Source of the DNA: Rattus norvegicus
Lineage: Eukaryota; Chordata; Mammalia; Rodentia; Muridae
Assembly: GCF_036323735.1 (NCBI RefSeq)
Contig: NC_086038.1
Location: forward strand, 26,578,001 to 26,642,000
DNA: 64,000 nucleotides
Direction: 5' to 3'
The translations under genes and the position numbers were made by a program. The notes below the pieces were generated by a model. It was not told where the DNA came from. It saw only the letters and a program-made list of their open reading frames with translations, and made no database searches. Every line of letters starts with the position of its first letter. Positions within the stretch are counted from its first letter, which is position 1. Below, piece after piece: positions 59,150 to 64,000 of this stretch.

Positions 59150-60657
59150 GACTACGGTGTTATACAATCTGCCCCTCCACATCAAAACAACTTGGAGATC
59201 ACACCCATCAGAGTAGCAAATGTCAAAACACTCAAGCTCAAGCAACAGAACACGCTGGCCAGAATGTGGAACAAAGGAAACTCTCTTCCACTGCTGAAGG
59301 GAGTGCAAACTTGTACAACCACTTGGAAAATCAATTTGGTGGTTTCTCAAAGAACTGAGAATAATTCTACCTCAAGACCCAGCAATGCCACCACTCCTAG
59401 ATATATACCCAAAGATGTCCCACCATACCACAAGAACACTTCCTTCACTGTGTTCATAGCCATGTTAGTTTTCATAGCCAGAAACTGAAAAACAACCCAG
59501 GTGTCCCTCATCTGAAAAATAGGTAAAGAAAATGGAGTTTGTTTTTACATAATGGAATTCTGATCAGCAATTAAAAACAAGGGCATCATGAAATTTGCAA
59601 CTAAGTGGATGGAACTAGAAAAATATCATCCTGAGTGAGGTAATCCAGACCCAAATGGACATGTATGGTATGTACTCATTTGTAAGTGGACATTAGCCAT
59701 AAATACAGGATACCCATGCTACAACCATAGGCCCAAAGTAAGTTAAATAACAAGGAAGATGACTGAATCTCATCAGAAGGGGAAATATGTCAGTCATCAG
59801 ATGTGCCAAAGACCTGACTGAGGTGGGAGAGACTCAGGAAATCTGTGGCTCTAGCTGAGACTCCTAGCAGTGGGGGAGATAGAGCCTGAAGTAGCCACGT
59901 TTTGTAGCCACACAGGCCTCCCAGTGGAGGGATATGAATACCAACGCACCCATGAATAAAGACGGAATAGACTGAGGGATGGCCAATGGCCGGCCCGACT
60001 TGAGACCCTTCCCATCGACACCACCAATCCTTGACACTTTCAATGAGTAATATTGTTATGCTTACACACAGGAGTCTAGCATAACTGTTGTCTGCGAGAC
60101 CCTACCCAGCAGCCAGTGGAAACAGATGCAGAGACCCATAGCTAAACATTAGACAGTGCTCCAGGAGTCTTGTGGAAGAGTTGGGGGAAGGATTGAGGAA
60201 GCCAAGGGGATAGGGACTCCACAGGAAAACCAACAGAGCCAACTATTGGAGAGGACCCAGAGCCTGAACCACTAGCCAAAGAGCATATATGGGATGGATC
60301 TAGGGCCTGCTTCCCCCCAACCCTCACCAAGGTACAGCTTGGAATTGATGACGGCCCTCCAACAATTGAAGTGGAGGCTGTCCCTGATTCTGTTCCCTGA
60401 CCGTGTATCCTGTTCCCCTAGCTGGGCTGTCTTGTCTGCCCTCAATGGAAGAAGATGTGTCTAGTCCTGAAGTGACTTCATATGTCAGGGTAGGTTGGTA
60501 TGGGGGTGGGGGTGGTGGGAGGGCTCGCCCTTCTCAGAGGAGAAGGGGATAGGAGGACGGGGAAGGGGCTTATGATGGGGAGGACTGAGAGGAAAGGGGG
60601 CTTCAATTGGGATGTAAAGTGAATAAATGAATTAATAGAAAAAACAACATAATAAAA
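59150..60657 (+). mobile_element. Older rodent L1 (Lx-like), 5'-truncated, sense
   Basis: The left part reads as the late ORF2 of L1 in diverged form ('tggagatcacacccatcagagtagcaaatgtcaaaac', 'cagcaatgccaccactcctagatatatacccaaa', 'gaactagaaaaatatcatcctgagtgaggtaatccagacc'). It continues through a long 3' UTR with a G-rich tract (60490-60600) and ends in 'aattaatagaaaaaacaacataataaaa' near 60657. It faces Calhm6 tail to tail. Confidence 0.85.
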
Positions 60658-60735
60658 GGTTAAATGTATGTTATAGTTCCAGAACTAAAAGTTTCACAAG
60701 TTGGGAGAGAGAAACAGCCATAAAGGATAACTATG

Positions 60736-60741
60736 TTTATT
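60736..60741 (-). terminator. Polyadenylation signal of Calhm6 (AATAAA)
   Basis: The minus strand reads AATAAA 52 bases after the Calhm6 stop codon, and T/G-rich sequence follows. This predicts a 3' UTR of only about 70-80 bases. Confidence 0.65.
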
Positions 60742-60792
60742 TTTTTTATATAAAAGCAACAATTCAAAAACTTTTTCTGTTCTTGTGCAAGA

Positions 60793-62345
60793 TCACACTC
60801 CGTGAGTGTTGGCCATGGCAGCATCATCTACAAAGCCAAGGACAGGGACCACAACATCTCCTTCCACAGAGTGGAGACTGCTGCTCACCTCTTTTCTGCT
60901 AACGTACTTGTGCAGCATGCTGTAGAACTGGTTCTTGGAATTGAATGTATACAATGCTGAGATTTGCTGCCAGTCTTTTCTGCTTGGGGTGTTGCATTCC
61001 TTCGGCTTTGAGCACTCAAAGAAACTTCTAATATTCTCTCTTGCCAACTGGGTCGCGTGTTCTGCAGCTTGACTTTGAAGGATCTGCTTCTCCTTTTCCA
61101 AGTAGATTTCCCAGAATTTTAACTGCAGATAACTAACCGGAGAGAAGCATCGGGACACACACTTAAAAACCAGAAGTAAGAAGATGACGGCAGCTATCAG
61201 AACCCAACCGAGCACCTACAGGAAACAAAACAGGATGGCAACTTAGTAACTTCTGACATTAGAGACATGTAAAAGTCTGAGACAGAGTATTTACTAAATC
61301 ATTTACAAGCTTAGATAGTGAACCAGTCTTCTCTCAAGCCCTTTAGAATAAGAACTGTTAGTAGCAATCAACAACCCTAATGCTGTACAACAATCCTAAT
61401 GCTGTCTTAGAAAGTCAACAATAGTCCCAAGTATGCAGAAAGGAGTTCACGTATCACTCCCCTGTAGCTGAAAACATGGGGTTTCTGCTGATCCAGAGAA
61501 AGGGTCACTCATTATAAAGAGCCGACCCCACCCCACCTCCCGGCTTCCTAAACCCATAGATGGTGTGGGTGGTGGATTTGGGACTAAGACGATTCTAATG
61601 TAATAATCCTTCTCGTTTTCCCAGGATGTACAAATGCACCTGGCCTGTGGCTTTGCTACACAGTGGAAGAGAAGAATAATATAAAAGGTACTTCTGGCTC
61701 CTACAGAAGGGACAAGTACTTCTCCCTTGCCCTATTTAAATACTCAGTCCCTGGTCTAGAGAAAAGTCACTGACTTCTTCGTTGCCCCTCTGAGCCTCCC
61801 TATCTCCCTCAGAGCTTGACCTGAGACTGGGCCTTGAGCTGACTCAGGATCTCCTGCATCTCCGCCTCCTGCTTGTTGCAGGGAACCTGAGGTAGCTTGG
61901 CAATGCAGCTGTGGTTGCGGTCCTTGCACAAATATGACGCCAAGCGTGTGCTCCCGCTGACAGCACATTGATAGAAGGAGCCCCCAAGTAGCGCCACGGC
62001 CACCCAGGTGAGGGGAGCGAGCGCTGCGACCGCGCTGACCTGCGCGCATACGAGTGTGCTGCGCAACCCCGAACTGGATCGCGTGCTTGCACTCCGGGAG
62101 CAGCAGCCGGTGAGCAGACGCCATGTGCGCGCGCTCAGCGCATAGCCCAGGAGGAAAAGCGCTAAAGCAGGCACCAGCAGGAACACCAGGCCGTAGGTCA
62201 GGTTCAAGGTGGCAGTGCAGGGACACTGGAACACCACTGTGGAGAAGATCTTCTCCCCACCAGCCGTCAGCAGGGTCACCAGGCCATAGCCCAGGGCACT
62301 GCGGTGCTTGATCTGCAGGTCCAGCACCGCCTTGAACTTCTCCAT
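60793..62345 (-). CDS. Calhm6: Calcium homeostasis modulator family member 6 (two coding exons, 315 aa)
   Basis: CALHM6 (formerly FAM26F) is an interferon-inducible CALHM-family membrane protein of myeloid cells, linked to macrophage-NK-cell communication. Exon 1 is 61821-62345 (175 codons) and exon 2 is 60793-61215 (140 codons plus stop). The donor is CAG/GTCAAG (non-ideal), the acceptor CTGTAG/GTG, and the intron is only 605 bp in phase 0. The start is M-E-K-F-K, the only sensible family N-terminus. Membrane segments lie near residues 18-38, 50-70, 98-121 and 176-198. C-P-C (Cys41, Cys43) and loop Cys127 and Cys156 are the expected disulphide cysteines. The P-L-T-W-V-A-V-A-L-L segment before the loop matches Calhm5 P-V-M-W-L-S-V-A-L-L. 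Length equals the human protein. Exon 1 is clearly more GC- and CpG-rich than the surroundings. No frame damage. Confidence 0.97.
61970..62170. other. CpG-rich patch inside Calhm6 exon 1
   Basis: Many CG dinucleotides in about 200 bp (for example 'gcgctgcgaccgcgctgacctgcgcgcat'), in contrast with the CpG-poor flanks. It is coding sequence downstream of the promoter, and its regulatory role is unknown. Confidence 0.7.
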
Positions 62346-62443
62346 GAGTTCTTCTCACCCTAGGCACCCTGCGGGCTCTGCTCTGGTTCTCAGGAAGGTT
62401 GAATGAATGGTGTACGGAACTTATCTCCCCTGCTTTGAAGCGA

Positions 62444-62491
62444 CTTTTAAAAAGGGAAGAAAGCTTCTTAGCCCTTTCAGGTTTCGCTTTC
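62444..62491 (-). promoter_or_regulatory. Calhm6 core promoter: TATA-like box and ISRE/IRF-type element
   Basis: On the minus strand, reading toward the gene, gaaagcgaaacctgaaag (62474-62491) carries GAAA-N2-GAAA plus a third GAAA, the interferon-stimulated response element pattern bound by IRF1/IRF9-STAT. About 20 bp nearer the gene is the A/T box cttttTAAAAg (62444-62454). A transcript start about 30 bp beyond the box would give a 5' UTR of about 70-80 bases. The layout fits the known interferon induction of CALHM6. No binding data were seen. Confidence 0.7.
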
Positions 62492-63185
62492 TTTTTTTTT
62501 AATCACACCACCGCAAAAAAAAAGTCCCTACGATCTTTGACCTCCCAAGACCCATGCCACACCCCAAGGTTGTAGGGAACAGAAAAAGTCCTAAGTGCAG
62601 ACTGAGAGACCAATTGGTCCACGTAAATTCGCAGGAACCAGGTCAGGGTCAAAAGTAAAGCTGTCCTTGAGAGTTCGAGTATGAGTGTTTATAAACAGTT
62701 GATCAGTGAATGCAAAACTAGCAATTGTAGCCTTCTGGAATTTATAGGCTGTGACTTCTGGCTTACCGAGATGGCTTCCCATTCTAACCTCCCTTCTCCG
62801 TGCTGTACCGAATATACAAGTTAAGGGGAGACCTACCTGATCCCAGCTTCATTGTGTCTTTATGCCTGTCCTTTTTTTCATTTCCTCTCAGCCCCTAGCC
62901 AACCTTCTAGGATCTAAGCTGCAAAGGACAGAGCAGAAGGCTGAGGTCCCAGTCACATTGCTCACTCCCTCAGTTCTTGAATGCTTCCAAGAAAACTCTT
63001 GATCTATTGCTTTGCTTTCCTCCAACCCAAAGTGACCTCATACAAGTAGACAGTTGACCAAGCTCAAAAACCTTCCGAATTACCCCTATTGCAGCAGCCC
63101 TAATTCCTAAGCCAACCCCCAATTGCAAAAACCACAACATTTACAGGAAACAGAAACACTTCGTTATTCTTTCATAAGCTAAACC
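62492..63185. other. Calhm6 upstream flank, no other gene
   Basis: No exon recognised. T- and A-runs at 62492-62500 and 62516-62523. More distal Calhm6 regulatory sequence may be here but none is recognisable. Confidence 0.45.
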
Positions 63186-63199
63186 ACAGTAAAACTGAG

Positions 63200-63395
63200 A
63201 GTGATGCCAAGGTGGCACATGCCTTTAATCCTAGTTTAGCACTGGGGAAGCAGAGACAGGTGGATCTCTGTGAGGGGAAGCAGAGGCAGGTGGATTTCTG
63301 TGAGTTCAAAGCTAGTCTGGTCTATATCTGTAATTCCAGGGCAGCCAAAACCATACAGTGAGACCAACCCAGTCCCAAAACAAAACAAACAACGG
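63200..63395 (+). mobile_element. B1 SINE, sense, with an internal 30-bp tandem duplication
   Basis: 'gccaaggtggcacatgcctttaatcctag' opens the element and 'gtgagttcaaagctagtctggtctatat' follows the duplication. The 30-bp unit beginning 'ggggaagcagag' occurs at 63244-63273 and again at 63274-63303 with two differences. The A-rich tail is CAAAACAAAACAAAC. Confidence 0.9.
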
Positions 63396-64000
63396 CAGCA
63401 GAAACCAAACCAGAATGCCAGTGAAACCAGTTTTTAGGCTGAAGCTACATCTACCGTGCCTCCTGTTTTCATCCTTCTCCTGGAAGTTCTTCTGAGACAA
63501 ACTCTAAGCAAGGCTGTGACACTGAACTCTACTATTTCACAGCTCCCAAATGAAATGAAGAACGCCAGAAAGAGCCCTAGGTGAACTCAGGCATTCTGTA
63601 AATTGAGCAGCTGATGAAAAAAACTGCATTTGGTGTGTGTACATGACAGAAAGAGTGATCACTTTGACAGGTTACAACTTACCCTCCTTATCCCTGAGAA
63701 TATACAACAGTTAACTTCATTGTGTGTTATTTATGGATCTACCTGTGTTCACAGTGTTAGTCCAAGGAACATGCACAGGCACTTGATGACCATGTACTAC
63801 TCGAAATAATTCATATGGTCCTTAGTCCAACACAAGGAGGACATCTACACAGAGCTTCAATGGATAGTTTGTGGAGCTGGGAAGCCATGCAACTGGAGGA
63901 ACCAGCCCAGATCAAAAGAGGTCAAGGCATGTCTAACCTCAAAAATCTCATTTGAGACCAGCAGGAGAAGGACTGTGCCCCATCCCCACCCCCACCCCAG
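63396..64000. other. No gene seen
   Basis: No recognised exon or repeat up to the right edge, which ends in a CCCCA-rich stretch. Confidence 0.5.

Noticed and set aside
61756..62367. 203-codon minus-strand frame overlapping Calhm6 exon 1
   Set aside because: It is a shifted frame over the CpG-rich Calhm6 exon; the CALHM frame has the family motifs.
1..64000. Calhm4 and the first exons of Trappc3l
   Set aside because: Both are expected nearby from synteny, but no matching coding segments were found in any frame. They probably lie left of the window.

Overview
This is a mammalian, rodent-type genomic window, most likely rat (Rattus norvegicus). Two near-consensus ID SINEs, B1/B2/B3-type SINEs and several L1 copies with rat-type 3' UTRs point to rat. 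The genes are intron-containing, and gene content matches the CALHM/TRAPPC3L neighbourhood (human 6q22.1). By synteny this should be rat chromosome 20, which is an inference and was not checked.

Three protein-coding loci are supported. Calhm5 (minus strand, two coding exons, 309 aa) occupies about 32.1-37.4 kb. The last two coding exons of Trappc3l (plus strand) lie at 40.2 and 43.9 kb. Calhm6 (minus strand, two coding exons, 315 aa) occupies about 60.8-62.3 kb. The two CALHM genes share the same four-membrane-segment plan, the same extracellular cysteines, and an intron at the same place and phase after an A-Q-S-Q motif, so they are tandem paralogues. Trappc3l runs against them. Its earlier exons were not found, so Calhm5 probably lies antisense inside a large Trappc3l intron. 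Calhm6 has a recognisable interferon-type promoter (a TATA-like box plus an ISRE-like element) and a very short 3' UTR.

Most of the rest is repeats. From 0 to 30 kb the window holds L1 copies in both orientations, separated by gene-free stretches: an antisense copy with an internal deletion (1-4.1 kb), a probable older L1 3' UTR (5.3-6.15 kb), a 5'-truncated antisense copy with clear target-site duplications (6.2-7.9 kb), a 3.9-kb antisense copy with a 14-bp duplication (17.3-21.2 kb), a sense copy lacking its 3' half (about 23.4-26.4 kb), and a sense 3'-UTR fragment that splits a TG-repeat field (29.3-30.6 kb). From 30 to 64 kb repeats are shorter: L1 fragments at 32.9-34.3, 39.0-39.5, 49.1-49.6 and 59.2-60.7 kb, SINEs, and microsatellites. 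No rRNA, tRNA, CRISPR array or bacterial-type feature was seen.

No new molecular system was found. The points most worth checking are the Calhm6 interferon promoter, a 62-bp inverted repeat (about 92% identical arms) in the Calhm5 intron, and a probable L1 3' transduction in the same intron. Also notable are an inverted L1 pair with arms of about 0.9 kb and the simple repeats rich in non-B-DNA potential.
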